A stretch of 64,000 bases of DNA, taken from NCBI GenBank assembly GCA_027924585.1, contig BSBM01000307.1:12236001-12300000 (forward strand), given 5' to 3'. The notes under the pieces are model-generated. The model was given only the letters and a program-made list of their open reading frames with translations, searched no databases and was not told where the DNA came from. Positions within the stretch are counted from its first letter, which is position 1; each line of letters starts with the position of its first letter. Made by a program: the position numbers and the translations under genes. Below are positions 45,257-57,516 of the stretch, in pieces. The stretch is from Larix kaempferi (lineage: Eukaryota > Streptophyta > Pinopsida > Pinales > Pinaceae).

Positions 45257-47010
45257 CTGGGTTGGCAGGTGCAGGGAAACAAGTTGAAAGGCTATTCATG
45301 GGGAATTGGTAGGAGATCCAACAATGACATAGAGTGGCTAGCGCTGATCAAAGGACTGGAAACAACAAGGAAGGAATAAATTGAGGATCTTGTGGTCTTC
45401 GGAGATTCAATGCTGGTCATTAGGGAAGCTAGAACCTTGGATGCGAACCGAAAGAAGCTTGTCACAAAGTTTCATCATCTTTTTTAATTACATTGTTAGT
45501 TAATTCAATTCTATCAACTTTCTTCATCTATTAAGGATCAATAACCAAAATGCGGATGCTATGGCTAATGTCAGAGTTGGTCTCGATTGTGGAATCATGG
45601 TTACTAATTGTCAGGAATTTGGCAACAATTGGGTCCCTTAATCCTCGCCCTCTTTTAGTTATGAAGAAGAAGTGCAATGGTGTTCATGGCAATTGGAAGT
45701 GGCATCCACCCCTAGCTTGGAGAAAACATCTTGTTATTCATTTGATCTACAAAACCTTGAGACATATTGGAATAGTTTTTTAAAAACTATATTGGGATCG
45801 CCTCCTCCTCCTCGGATCCTCCCCATGCCCCTTTAGCGACTCTGGATCCTTCCACACGTTGGATACATCTAGCTCGCATGCATGACTTTAAGGTGGTAGA
45901 AAATCGAGGCAGTGTTAGCCTACATCACAGTCGGGGGCGTTATTCCTAGCATGATGTTGGGAAGTTTTCACAAACAGAGCAGGGAGATTGAAGTTTGGGT
46001 TAAAATGGATGAAGTCGTTCATACTGTCGTCTCGAGCCTTCCCTCGCTGCAATGCTTGCAATGCAAGAAGTACATCAAGACCTTAAAAAGAAATGGGTTT
46101 GTTGGAATTCTTAGAATGCCATTTGCAAATGATGCTGCACAGGAAATGGATTTCGATGGCTCTGTCAAGGTGCAGCATGCTATGCACGAACACTATAAAA
46201 CAGAGGCATTGGGAATGGGCAAGAATTGGAGCTCCTTAGGAGGAGAAAACAATGGAATCAACACTCTGGTGTCTACGTTGGGGTTTGCCAGCCTTCCAGT
46301 TGAGATCCAAACTTATTTGAAAGAAATGGCAGTTCAAGTTTGCAAGCTCAGAGGGGAGAACTCTTAACTCAAACGGGCCATTTCCCACCTTCATACTCTC
46401 ATTCAAGTTACGAACTCTAAGATTCGAAGCAATAGCAGTAAGTTGAATGAGTAGGATTCCATCCTGGCTGGAAATTTTGAAAATGGATGCCCTTGTTCTA
46501 TCAATTTGGACACTAAAATTATGGCACTGGACAGTAGTCTCAGGATAGTGGAAGCCAATATCGATAACATGAGGGCAGACATCAGAAAGAGCACCATGGT
46601 TTTACAAGGAGGTGCAGGAGGCATAGATGGAGATGTCGAAGAGAACAAGGTAGACAATTCACACCAGTAATTCGTCCATCATGGGTCTTTCCAGATTTTT
46701 TGAAACTTTTCTGCCTTTCTTATGTTATATCATAAATATAGTATAGTGTCTTTTCCAGTTAGGCATGTAGCAGTAGCCGAATGTCTCTTTCTCAGCAATG
46801 CTCTGTTTCTGTATTTTGATCCAAGGTCAGTTTGTTAGAAGTTATAGATTCCGCAGAATAGGATTTTATCATGAACATATTAGACCGTAAAAAGATGAGC
46901 TAGGAGTTGTGGCAACTATTCTATATTGGGATTAGTCTTCCCAAAAATTTTGTAACCTCATTTTCCTTTTTATATAAAAGCTTTTTACTCGTTTCTGTTA
47001 AAAAAAAAAA
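45257..47010 (+). mobile_element. 5'-truncated LINE-like retroposon: RNase H piece plus coiled-coil ORF
   Basis: Bounded by tgacctttttaac (45,244-45,256) and tgaccttcttaac (47,011-47,023), 12 of 13 matching. The unoccupied paralog lies at about 49,211-49,235. It begins with RNase H wording (SWGIGRRSNNDIEWLALIKG; DLVVFGDSMLVIREA, with the GDS aspartate; NQNADAM near 45,545). A downstream ORF at 45,912-46,367 (VWVKMDEVVHTVVSSLPSLQ, SLPVEIQTYLKEMAVQVCKL) continues past one stop as helix to about 46,670. A 3' UTR and a poly(A) run at 47,000-47,010 follow. An ORF after RNase H is not standard for plant LINEs. Confidence 0.75.
45912..46670 (+). pseudogene. Helical ORF downstream of LINE RNase H
   Basis: 151 open codons and, after one stop (TAA at 46,365-46,367), about 100 more with SINLDTKIMALDSSLRIVEA and NIDNMRADIRKSTMVLQGGA. 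The helical C-terminal part resembles in style, though not clearly in sequence, the second piece of the neighbouring retroposon (44,265-44,531). No enzymatic motif. Function unknown. Confidence 0.5.
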
Positions 47011-47065
47011 TGACCTTCTTAACACTTGATAAATCCATGCTTAAGATGGATTTAGATTGTTTTAA

Positions 47066-47489
47066 TGATAATATATTTTGTTATTCTATCTTCATTCAGA
47101 TTATTGTTAATATCTATCTATGAAACAAGCTAGTCTTGTTACAAGAAGATTTTAAAAAAAAAAAAATCCTATCACAAATCTCATAAGAAATTACAAATCT
47201 CATAAGAAATTGGTAAAAATTTAAGACAATTATAATTCTACAATGATAAGAATTTGTCAAAAATTGAAGGCACAAGATAATTTTACAATGATTCTAGTTG
47301 CGAGTAGGGTGAAACCATATCCTCAATTTTTTTTCCAATTTGTAAATAAAGCTATATGGTTGAAAATTCAATAAAAGTTTCAAATCAATAAAAACTATGA
47401 CATATTTTGTACTCAACACTTAATCTCATTCTCTTAATTTTTCATAATAATTATTTATTATTCTTTGATGTCAATGTTTTTGAACTTCC
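47066..47489. other. AT-rich, no gene
   Basis: Contains a small direct duplication ('acaaatctcataagaaatt' near 47,174 and 47,193) and an A-run at 47,153. Nothing else recognised. Confidence 0.5.
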
Positions 47490-48715
47490 TTAATTTTCTT
47501 TGGGAAGGACGGGACCTCAATGTTATTAGAGAGGAAGAAGATTTCCCTGAAGTCAAATTGTAGTTTACAACTATTTGGAAGTACAAATGTCCTTTAAAAT
47601 CCAAGATTTTTGCATGGTTGGCTCTATCAAACAAGGTTTATGTGTGAGACTCTATGCTTTCAGAATTATGGAATGGACTAGGAAGATGTCCTCTATGTAA
47701 AGCTATTTGAGAGAACACAAATCACTTATTCATTTCTTGTGATTACAACAAGAAATTATTTATTTGGGAAGGACGGGACCTCAAGAATGCACTAGAGATT
47801 TGGACTAATAATCATGATTTTATAGATTATCAGGATTTACCAGTCATTTGTATTTGGGGGGTATGGATATCTATAAATAAAGCCATTTTTTAGGATATGT
47901 TTATATCTCCCCACATTTCTGCTTCAAAAGGTCTTGCAATCATAAGTCACTTTCATCAAGTAGAAGTCAAGATCAAAGAAACGAGGATTGTACATGAGAT
48001 AGTTGATAGGATTGGTTGTTGGTTATATTTTGATGGGGATTCTTAGGGTAATCCTACACAGGGAGGGGCAGGTGGTTTCCTATACCTCAGTGATGATGAT
48101 TGGATAAAGTTCAGGCTTGGGTGACAACTCTAACAATAAAGCAGAATTATGGCATCCAAGTTATCTATGAGTCTGGCTATTATGAGAAATGTACAAAGGC
48201 TGCAAATATTTGGGGATTCAAAAATTGTGATTGATTCGCTGAGTAAAAGGAGACCTATGAGAAATATTCTACTTCTACACATTTATGAAGAAATTTGTAG
48301 GATGATAAATGTTTTTCATGCTATAAATTGTGTTCACATGTACAGAGAGAGGAACACATACGTAGACCAATTGTCCAAGAGAGGTCTATAGGTAGAAGTG
48401 GGTACATGGAACAAATGGGAAATGTTGAATGGCACTCTGTTGGAATTAGACCCAAGACCATTCCAAGGATAAAAGCACATATTATTAGGAGGATCTACAG
48501 TTTTTTCTTATGTGTTTAACATTATTCATATGATATGATATCAGCCAGTCCATATAGATACAACAATATTTTTTTTTTAAAGTAAAGGGAGAGATACTTT
48601 TGTCCCTTATGTTTTCCTTCTTAATACAGAGAACAATGGAGGAAAGGCCTTAAATGATCTATATAAAATGTGGTTTATTTGCAATAAAATAGATTGTGCA
48701 GTTTTGCCTTAAAAA
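47490..48715 (+). pseudogene. 5'-truncated LINE: zf-RVT and RNase H domains
   Basis: zf-RVT: TIWKYKCPLKSKIFAWLALS, then a legible zinc site CPLCK...NHLFISCDY (C-x2-C, H-x4-C) with one stop. RNase H: WLYFDGDS (first Asp, stop after it), NNKAELW (Glu), LQIFGDSKIVIDSLSK (Asp) and NTYVDQLSKRGL (last Asp), so all four catalytic acidic residues can be read despite shifts. A 3' UTR and A-tail (about 48,711-48,720) follow. The RT core is missing. Order and motifs match the C-terminal end of plant non-LTR retrotransposons. Confidence 0.9.
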
Positions 48716-48719
48716 AAAA

Positions 48720-49300
48720 ATTTAATCACTTCATACTTTATTTTATATATATAATTTACAAAATAATAGGAAAAAAAGTTTAATCACTTTATAATTTATT
48801 TTATATATATAATTTACAAAATAATATGAGAATAAGTCAATCATGTGATAAAAAAAATTGTCATAAATTTGACAAGAATCTGACAACAATTTCAAGCATG
48901 AGTATAATCGTATAATGATCTAAGCATTATGTATAGTGGAACGATGTACTTAAGCATTTTTCCCAACTCTTAATTAACCTAAATCAACTCTTAATTAACC
49001 TAAATCATTAGAAGCTTATTATAGTTTTAGATTTATGAGAACGGTAACTTTCTATATTGCGTGATCTTGAGAATTGAAGAATTGAAGGGAAGTTTGCTAG
49101 AAGACTATATGGCTCCCATATTTATGAAGCATATAACGGGGCTGAATCTCTTAAAGTGAAAACGTTTTTTGGAGTGCAAAAAATTGAGGAAATATTTGCA
49201 TTGCAATAGATTTGATTTCTTTTGATACTTGATAGATTCATGTTTAAGATGGATTTAGATTGACTCAATGATGTTATATTTTTGCACCGAGGAGCGAGGT
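48720..49300. repeat. Paralogous locus, copy 2 (unoccupied sites)
   Basis: It aligns with copy 1 but lacks both retroposons. It opens with a 66-bp tandem duplication ('tttaatcac..ttattttatatatataatttacaaaataata' type phrase at 48,721 and 48,787) and has a further local duplication of 'aactcttaattaacctaaatc' type at 48,965-49,010. Confidence 0.85.
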
Positions 49301-49980
49301 GCTTTACAACCCAGTAAGAGGGAGATGTTTTCATGTAACGTTATGTAATGTGACACTACCAAAAATAAAAATTCATGTCGACTCACAAAAGAAAAAAGAA
49401 AAAACAAACGAAACTTCATTAAAAAAAGTTGTGTATATCAAGCACTGAGAGGGATCAAATGAATGACCTCTGGATCAACGTTCTTCAACATCTCCAGTAA
49501 ATGGTCTAAGAGCATCACTTCACATGCCACTGTGAAGTCGTCCTTGAATATCTCAATGATCTGTATCCTCGACAATGTATGATTCAGATAATGGGCACTT
49601 ATGATATCATCTCTTATGCTTACCAACATATAGTGTCTTACATCCCTTGGTCGCTTTGTCTACTTTTTAATCATCTGCATGGACAAGGCTTGATGGCATG
49701 TTTCTTGCAAGGTGATCGGATGGATCATCGAATGATAGATTCCAAATGAGGTTGTTGTATGAACGCATGATCTTGCCACCAAAGCTCCTTTTTACATGGA
49801 ACGCTTGAATTCGCTTGAAACAGTGGTTGATCACTTGAACTTGCTTGAAACGCCATGTGGTTGATACCTGGCATTGGCACCACTGTGGTGCACTTGATAC
49901 ATGGAGTGACCATCCAAAATAGTTAGGATACCGTGGCACATTGGTTAAATCAACAGAATTTTAGTCTTCCTGGCTTCTAT
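49301..49980 (-). other. Possible decayed gene remnant, unidentified
   Basis: Two minus-strand frames (49,629-49,438, containing DDFTVACEVMLLDHLLEMLK; 49,939-49,667, containing FKRIQAFHVKRSFGGKIM) run in the same direction with one break. I recognise no family. The reiterated 'cttgaa...cgcttgaaac' wording at 49,805-49,855 suggests part of it is simple repeat. Confidence 0.25.
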
Positions 49981-50674
49981 TACATGAGAATCGAAAGGAG
50001 AATGGCCTACCATGTGGCCAACTAAACTATTAATCAACCTAATCTGGAATGTTATTCACTAATCAACCCTCATTAAAATGAATAATGTTCAGTCTCTCCC
50101 TAATAACTGTAAGCAAGTTATGAGATTTAATCTCTACCCTCAATTTAAGATACACGACTAAAAATATTCGTATTTCATTAAACTCTGATATAGAAGGCAT
50201 TTTTGTAATTAAAAACACGCACCTCCCACCCATTGTATTGAAATAAAGACACCTTCCGACTTAATAAAAACTTTAAAGTTCATACTACTACATTAAAAAT
50301 TTGTATATGTCTTTATGAAAGAAACCTTCATTATTATAACATATATATAAATGGTATATATTTTACCACCAATATAGAGCATAGGGTTGATATATTTTCG
50401 TAAACCTTTCCTTATGCCTAAGTTGCAATGACCGAGTTACAGTAATTTATCTTTACTTCTTAAAATTGAGGTTTGATATTTAGTTTTATGACCTTGTGTT
50501 TGAGTGAAAGATGACAAGTACATAGCCTTTTGGATAGTGCTAGTAGCACCTTATGATTGTATCTTTTGTTTTTCTTGAATGAAAATATATTGGAAAAAAT
50601 AGAAAGATGACAAGTACATGTTTGATTTAATTAAGGTTATTAGTAAATTTTGTTATATTTATAAAAACGAATTG
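49981..50674. other. AT-rich, no gene
   Basis: No frame or repeat of note. The phrase 'tgattgtatcttttgtttttcttga' near 50,556 loosely resembles the 3' part of the SINE at 59.8 kb, but no A or B box precedes it. Confidence 0.45.
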
Positions 50675-50683
50675 CAAGGAAAA

Positions 50684-50896
50684 CTTTGTGGGGAAATTTT
50701 TGAGGTTTTTTGTTTTTTTTGGCAGACAGTACTTAGTGTAATTGACCTGACAGTGACATTGAATGAGGCATGCAACATAGGCAACCAACCTAAAGGATTG
50801 ACCCCAAAACCTCCTCCATGAAGTTCAAAGTACTCAATCACTAGGGTTAATCTATCGAGCTATATATGTGTATGCACATGCACACACATGTGTCTC
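50684..50896 (-). mobile_element. Candidate degenerate SINE-like retroposon
   Basis: On the minus strand it ends in an A-rich tail (complement of the T-run 50,704-50,721) and carries a B-box-like GGGGTCAATCC (complement of 50,795-50,805). Short direct repeats caaggaaaa flank it (50,675-50,683 and 50,897-50,905). No convincing A box. The 9-bp flank match could be chance. Confidence 0.35.
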
Positions 50897-50905
50897 CAAG
50901 GAAAA

Positions 50906-52120
50906 TCTAGGAAGGAAACCCAAGAGATGCTACACCACATTTTTTAATAATAATCCTAATAAACTCACGGATAAAAACTAGTATAACTAACCAAGTGGGG
51001 GTTCAAACTAAACACTTATTATTATAAAACTAGCTATATGCAAATGACCCATTTATTAACATATCCTTTAATGAAAAGTTATTTTTTCTTAATCTAACAT
51101 ATGGATCTATCGAGAAATTTTTCTTAATCTAACATATGGATCATTCGAGAAATAGCCCAATCTAAAGATATTATATTTGAAAGACAGAATCAATTCAAAC
51201 TCAAGTTAAGTTCAAGCACATGTCACGATATCCTTTTGTAACCGACTTGTGCTTGACTCAAAAAATCTGCCTAACGTTATTTTGAATTGATGAAACCTAC
51301 ATATAGACAAGATGATTTAATAAGCTCAACCACACTAAAGTTGTTGAAGTTGTTGTGATAGTAGGTGAACGGATAACCAGTAGTGGAGATAGGAGTGGAA
51401 AAACTAGCTATCATAAGTAATTCATAAAGGTACTTTATATACACATCATTATCAATATTTTCATGCTTTCAAAATTACTTGTTAAAAAAAGTTCTTCTAC
51501 ATTTTGAAATAAAATGAATATTTGAAAATTGAAATCTCATTTTAAGTCACATCCACTTTAAGTCACATCAATGTTTACCCATTGGTTCCAAGCAAAAATA
51601 CACTAGCGCTAGACAACTTGGAACTTTATGGCTGATGTGGCATCATTTTGAATTCGTCGAACCTGAAGCCCAATATGATTAGATAAAGAACATACCAAAA
51701 TATGTGTGATAAAAATTTAGAGGACAAAAAAACTCAAAAACATAAAAAAGTAAGTTACACAAAATAAATAAAAAAGCTCCAACACTATTGGCATCCCTCC
51801 TCTAACTAAATTAAAATCTTAGAAACATAACCAAAATCTACGCAATCCTCGACTATTAAAAATAAAACAAAAAACTTGACATCATCATATCTCAAAGAAG
51901 AAACCACTTTACTCCAAAAGCATAACCACTCTAACGAAACTTTTCTTTTCCTCGATCAATTTAAAAGATATATCTAAAAATGCCAACTTCTCTTAGCAAA
52001 CTTTTTTCCCTCCATCAATTTAAAAGAATATATATAATAAATATACTAACTTTTTAGTCAAAGTAAGGAGAAGTTTGAATGAATTAGATATATGGCATAC
52101 ACGTTTGTGATGGGAATCCA
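50906..52120. other. AT-rich, no gene
   Basis: A small direct duplication 'ttcttaatctaacatatgga' sits at about 51,087 and 51,121. No coding frame. Confidence 0.5.
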
Positions 52121-52243
52121 ACATACATTTCAAAAGAATATCTTCACAGAATATGCCCATAACATACATTTCAAAAGAATATCTTCACAGAATATGCCCA
52201 TAACATACATTTCAAAAGAATATCTTCACAGAATATGCCCATA
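52121..52243. repeat. 41-bp tandem repeat, three copies
   Basis: 'acatacatttcaaaagaata' occurs at 52,121, 52,162 and 52,203 with an exact 41-bp period and nearly identical units. A 61-codon frame across it is just the repeat translated. Confidence 0.92.
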
Positions 52244-52886
52244 TTCATTAAAAGAGACTGATACTATTTTTCCATAGCACTGATTGGAATTTGGATACTG
52301 TAAATCAAAGAATGGGTAGGTAGAGTAAGTGGTAATGTTTAGTATCTTTTGGTATGTTTAGTATCTTTTGGTATGTTTAGTTTTTGATGATTGATCTTTA
52401 ATTTTAAAAGATTGATCTAGTTTGATATTTAGTTTTAGATGAGTGATATGTTGGCATGTTTATTTCCTAATAACTGTATTTGTTTTGTATCATTTTTTTA
52501 TTAATCTTTTATCTAATTATATTGGGTAACTTTTTTTTTGTTTGGAGAAGGTCCTTTTAGAAGAAGGTTACATGTAGCGACATACATGAGAATATCAAAT
52601 TCATTATAGACCAGGATCAAATCTCAAAGTTTTTGTGAAGTTTTGAAGAAGTACAAATTACTGTAGATTGCTTCTTGAGTATTTTTTTTACCACATAAGA
52701 ACTTAATCTTTTGTTTTGTACTGAAAAGAATATAGTGGCAAAATTGGCTTACTCTTAGTCCTGAATCTCCTTCAAGTCTGAAGTTTTATGATGTATTTTG
52801 ACAAATTACTTGATCACCTATAGTTCATTGTAGGACAGATAGATAGTTCATTTCCGGTCGTAAGACTTCTTTTTGTGTCTACTGAA
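52244..52886. other. AT-rich, no gene
   Basis: A short triplication of 'tttagtatcttttggtatg' lies near 52,335-52,380. Otherwise nothing recognised. Confidence 0.5.
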
Positions 52887-53556
52887 GAATATATTTACTT
52901 TGCTAGATTGAAATATAAATATATATATTTTTTCCAAGGAAAAAATAATGGTAATGCTTTGTTTTTTAAATGTGTTGTGTGGTTATGTATATGCGAATTA
53001 CAATAAATGAAATAATAAACTATATGTTCTATTTATTTGATATTTTGGAATAGTTTGTAAAATTTTAAAATGTTTTTTTAATTAGTTATGTGTTTTAAGA
53101 GAATTGAATTGTTTCGATTATTTATGCATTTCAATATAATTGAACTATGATGAGTATTTTTAAACACCGTTGTCTTTACTATTGAACCATAAATTTATTG
53201 GTCACTCTGTTAGAACATGGATTTTGAATATATTTACTTTGCTAGATTGAAATATAAATATAACTTGTTTCCAAGGAAAAAATAATGGTAATGCTTTGTT
53301 TTTTAAATGTGTTCGTGTGGATATGTATATGAGAATTACAATAAATGAAATAATAAACCATATGTTTTATTTGATATTTTGGAATAGTTTGTAAAAAATT
53401 TAAATGTTTTTTTAATTAGTTATGTGTTTTAAGAGAATTGAATTGTTTCGATTATTTATGCATTTCAATATAATTGAACTATGATGAGTATTTTTAAACA
53501 CCGTTGTCTTTATTGTTGAACCATAAATTTATTGGTCACTCCATTAGAATATGGAA
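52887..53556. repeat. 339-bp tandem duplication
   Basis: 'gaatatatttactttgctag' occurs at 52,887 and 53,226. Both units run through 'tttttaaacaccgttgtctt' to 'ttattggtcact'. Differences are few and mostly small indels. No coding frame. Confidence 0.92.
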
Positions 53557-55864
53557 TTTTTTTACTTGTATGGATGTGTTACTCAATGCCTACATTATGG
53601 ACTATAAGAGTTGACTAATAGTAACACTCCTGGACATTTTAATTGGTTGGCAATTTTTTACATGTTTTCCAAACTATTGACAAATATTTTATTAATTCTA
53701 ATTCCTTAAAAACAAATATCATTTTTATTTTTCCCATTTTGTTATGATTGACTAGAAACAATGAAATAACTAATTTGCTTGGTTTTGGTGGTTAATGTCA
53801 TAAAAATAAAAACAAAAATTTGAAAAATATCGATATGTTTAGGTAGTCCTTTTACCTTGTCAGTCATGTTTCATGTACGTCTTCTGCAATAACAATTGTT
53901 TCTACTCCACCTGTTGGATGACGCAACCATAACTATTCTACTCCACTCCACTTCTCTGACGAAACATATCTCTGGTAGTCATTCAAATATATCAATGTTG
54001 AGTTGATGTATAGTGTAAATGATAGTTCATCCAACACTGACAATGTTTCAAACAACTTTTGTTATGGTAGCAATGACTTTTGCACGTAGTCCAAATGTTA
54101 ATTCAACTAAGGAAATTATTGGATGATTTGATACTAGTTCAATTGCAATTGTCATTATCTTTTTTTATTCCATGGACAAGTCATTTGCTCCTGGGAAACT
54201 ATACAAGATCCATATGTCAATCACAAACATCTACTAAAAAAATTTAATTGATCATGAATCTAACAATATATTGGCTAATTGGCCATGAGTTCTATTGGAA
54301 TATATATTTTAAAAACATTTTAAATGAAATACTTATTTTGTTTCATAATTCACAATATAAGATACATGTTAGCGACGAACTTGGTTTGTTGATGTGGAGC
54401 AATGTGTAAACCATGTTGCAAACAACTCTCACTTGTTTTTTAGATTAGAATTTTATAAGACATTAAGGTGAAATCCCTTAGGAATTGGAGTAATGTTTTG
54501 AGCCTAACATAGTTGCAAGTGAGAACATAGTTATTTCACTATAACGATCTTAACTATTTTTGAATTTGGGTTAAAAATTGATTCAGGGAACTAATGTTGT
54601 TTATTTGTGGATTGAATTCAAACATCTTTACATTTGATACAAAATCCATTTTTTTTATTTATGTTGTTTTTTTACTAGTTAAGAGTTTGGGATATATTTA
54701 TGGACTTAATTTAATATACCACTCCTTTTAAAAGCAAAGGCAGGGACTAGCTGCAATGCAACTCCCCCATGTTTTTTATTTTTATTTTTATTAATGAAAA
54801 AATGCTTCCTTGAACTATTAACAAATGAGGTCTAAAATTGCAATAAGGCATTTGTATCTTGATCTTGCTTGTGATATTAAGGATTAATGTCTTCTTGAAA
54901 CCACATGACCTTGGAAGGGTAGGTCTCAACTATAACCTAGAAGGGGATATTAATTTCTTGGAGATACAAATAGGGGTTGAAACTACCCTTTTTCATCCTA
55001 GAGTAATATGATAAGCTATTGTTGGTTAGTTGACTACAACTTGGTTACCATGGGTTGTGACATCTGTGACATCTAGCAGGAATGGAAGTCTGTTCCCTTG
55101 GCCTATAATGGGGTTATTAATTTGTAGGTAGGTTTTCATACCTTGTTCCTTGTTAAAGAAGTTGGGAAACACAAATGTTTGAAGATATATTCATGTTTTG
55201 TCTACTACATAAAAAAATAAAACAAGCAAGGTAGTTAAAGTGAGGAACATCAAAGGCATACAAATAAATGTTCACATATTTCCGTATGAAAACATTTAAG
55301 CAACCAATGTGATTTAACTTGTATTTGAAGTTGGATCATCATTGTCTTTAGTGGTGAAGCCTTAATGGTCCTTTATAAGATTTGAGACAACGTGTCTTGT
55401 ACAATAAAACATCTTCAAGCAACTTCCCAAGAAAGCAATGGTGAGGATATGAATTTTCATATTCAAGAGCCTTGGAGGACGGTTGTGTGGCTAGTTCTAG
55501 TTGTGCTCTTGCCTCTCTTGAACAACTCCATTAACACGATATCTTGGCATCACATGTTGGGATTATTTGAAATGCACAAATGAAACAAGAGAGGAGACTA
55601 AAAACCTTTTGTTTTTTGTCATAATTTATCTTAGCATATTACTTAAATTAAAAACTAGATGAAGGTAAATTGAAATCCAATCAACCTTGATTTTTAGGTT
55701 TACATATAATTAAAGATTATTATATTTCAAATATTTTACAATAATTTTCTTACAATTAAGTTAAATGGTTTTGTAAAATAGTAACCCCTAAGAGGAAGGG
55801 TTAGCCCTTATGGTCTTCCAAGGAGCGTTCCTTCAGTGCAAATGTCCTTATAAGACAATAATGT
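53557..55864. other. 2.3 kb AT-rich, no gene
   Basis: Only short frames are present (54,747-54,929 minus; 55,392-55,583 plus, with a hydrophobic stretch VVWLVLVVLLPLL). Neither has a recognisable family or supporting signals. No internal repeat family found. Confidence 0.45.
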
Positions 55865-56000
55865 CCATTTATGAAGGTTCACTTGTGACAAATTGACCAT
55901 ATATGTTAAAAGTATGACAAGACTCTTTCTATGACCATTTATGAATGTTCACTTGTGACAAATTAACCATATATGTTAAAAGTATGACAAGACACTTTCT
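55865..56000. repeat. 70-bp tandem duplication at a LINE target
   Basis: 'ccatttatgaa(g/t)gttcact' starts at 55,865 and 55,935. The second unit ends in the target site of the LINE that follows. Confidence 0.88.
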
Positions 56001-56288
56001 TTTTTTTCACACAAGAAAAGCTCTATACCATTAAGTATATAAAATTGGAAAATTACGTCTATTTCTGAATCCTGAAGATCCCAAATGGATGGCACAGTCC
56101 ATGTTGTTCCCACATTACATCATAAACCCATACAAGTGATAGAATTCCAAATCCAACACTCAATCACCGATCCCAAGGACGATATAATATATGTACAATA
56201 GAGATATATAATGCTAAAGCCGAATGCCTCTGCTAAAGCAGAGATACAAAAATGGATCCACAAAAAAGAGTAAATCCCCAAGAAGCCG

Positions 56289-56800
56289 CTAACCCGGATA
56301 TATAGGAAGGGATCCAGAGTCCCTCAAAAGATGATCTTCTATTAGCTCAAAATAAATACTGCCTTCCTGAGCAGCAAGACCCTTCCTAGACATCGGATCA
56401 GCCTCAAAATTGTTAGCATGATAAATATGGTGAAAACTAATCCCCTGCATATCCAGAAGTATCCTTCGGATTTGTAACATCCAGGATGAAAGCACGATGG
56501 CCTGAATGTCCCCCATATCATTGGCCCAATTAATAATGATCCTAGAGTCCCCAGAGATATGAACCAATTCGATCTTGAGCTGTTTGGCAAAGTAAAGCAC
56601 CATCCAGAGTGCAACCAATTTCGCTCGGGTGTTGGACCCAATGCCACAATTCATCCACAGAAAATAGGTACGATGATCATCCAATTTAACAACAGCTCCA
56701 GCGCCACACTTTGTACCCGAAGACTTGATGCTCCATCAAACCTTGCAACAACCCCCGGAATGGATTGTGATGTAGGCTTATATGAATATTTTTGTGTACT
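56289..56800 (-). pseudogene. LINE RNase H domain
   Basis: VVARFDGASS (first Asp, about 56,735) lies in one frame. After a shift the open piece 56,684-56,289 gives GIGSNTRAKLVALWMVLYFA (the usual Glu is Lys here), VHISGDSRIIINWAND (Asp) and NNFEADPMSRKGL (Asp). The Glu-to-Lys change and the shift make it inactive. It ends SLPIYPG-stop, 5' of a short 3' UTR. Confidence 0.88.
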
Positions 56801-56814
56801 ATCTATTGAAGTTC

Positions 56815-57516
56815 CTATTGATTCACAATATCGTGCCATGGCTTTGCCAGCACATCTATAAGGAAGAGTAAATATATTTTCAAATATAAGGAGGTTCTTA
56901 GACTTCCAGACTTCCCATATAATGTAAAAGCAAGCTCGCACTGCCTTCCATATGTTGCAAACCAGTTTTGTAAACGCTTATGTAGAATGGAACCATTCCA
57001 TGCACTAATTGTAGGATAGGAAATGCCCACATATACCCAAACTTGTTTTAGATATTGACAATCCATAAAAATATGTGAGACCGTGTCTTCAACACATTTA
57101 CAGAGTATGCAAATGTTTGGTCCATTAAAGCCATGCTTCTGCAAGTTATTCCAAGTTAGGAGCCTGTCTTTGAAGATCAGCCATATAAAAAAATTCAGTT
57201 TGAGCAGGAGTCTCCACTTCCAGCAGACACCATGCCACCATTCCAGATTGATAGGTGTTGCTTGGAATAAGACCTCGTATGCTAGTTTAGCTGCCAGGCT
57301 TCCCAACTGTGTATTCCATGACCATACATGGATATCTGCACCCTCTGAAATCCTTACATTACCACGATGTAGGCCTAGAGTATATTCAAACCATACCAAA
57401 GCCATTGAACCCCAGCGTCCAATCCGATCTGCATTCAACCAATTTTGGCTCGGAAATGCATTTGGGATCACCGGAATAATATGTTGAAGGGTATATATAC
57501 CTTGATTGTGCAGCAT
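56815..57516 (-). pseudogene. LINE ORF2 C-terminal part: zf-RVT region (233 open codons)
   Basis: A strong zinc-binding pattern CILCKCVEDTVSHIFMDCQY (C-x2-C, H-x4-C) is preceded by the typical WKWRLLLKLNFFIWLIFKDR and LLTWNNLQKHG. It is open for its whole length, then shifts frame toward the RNase H. It has no start codon of its own in the biological sense, because the insertion is truncated inside ORF2. Confidence 0.9.

Larger units (their letters stand above)
43527..47065. repeat. Paralogous locus, copy 1, carrying two retroposon insertions
   Basis: The pieces 43,527-43,592, 44,895-45,256 and 47,011-47,065 together align with 48,787 to about 49,270: shared phrases 'aaaattgtcataaatttga', 'gacaacaatttcaagcatga', 'tctagatttatgagaac' and 'taagatggatttagattg'. 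The two gaps are the retroposons listed separately. Copy 1 has a (GT)n run at about 43,554-43,571. Confidence 0.85.

Noticed and set aside
49438-49939. Host gene on the minus strand
   Set aside because: Two short frames with a break and reiterated wording. Too little to support a gene call, so listed only as a possible remnant.
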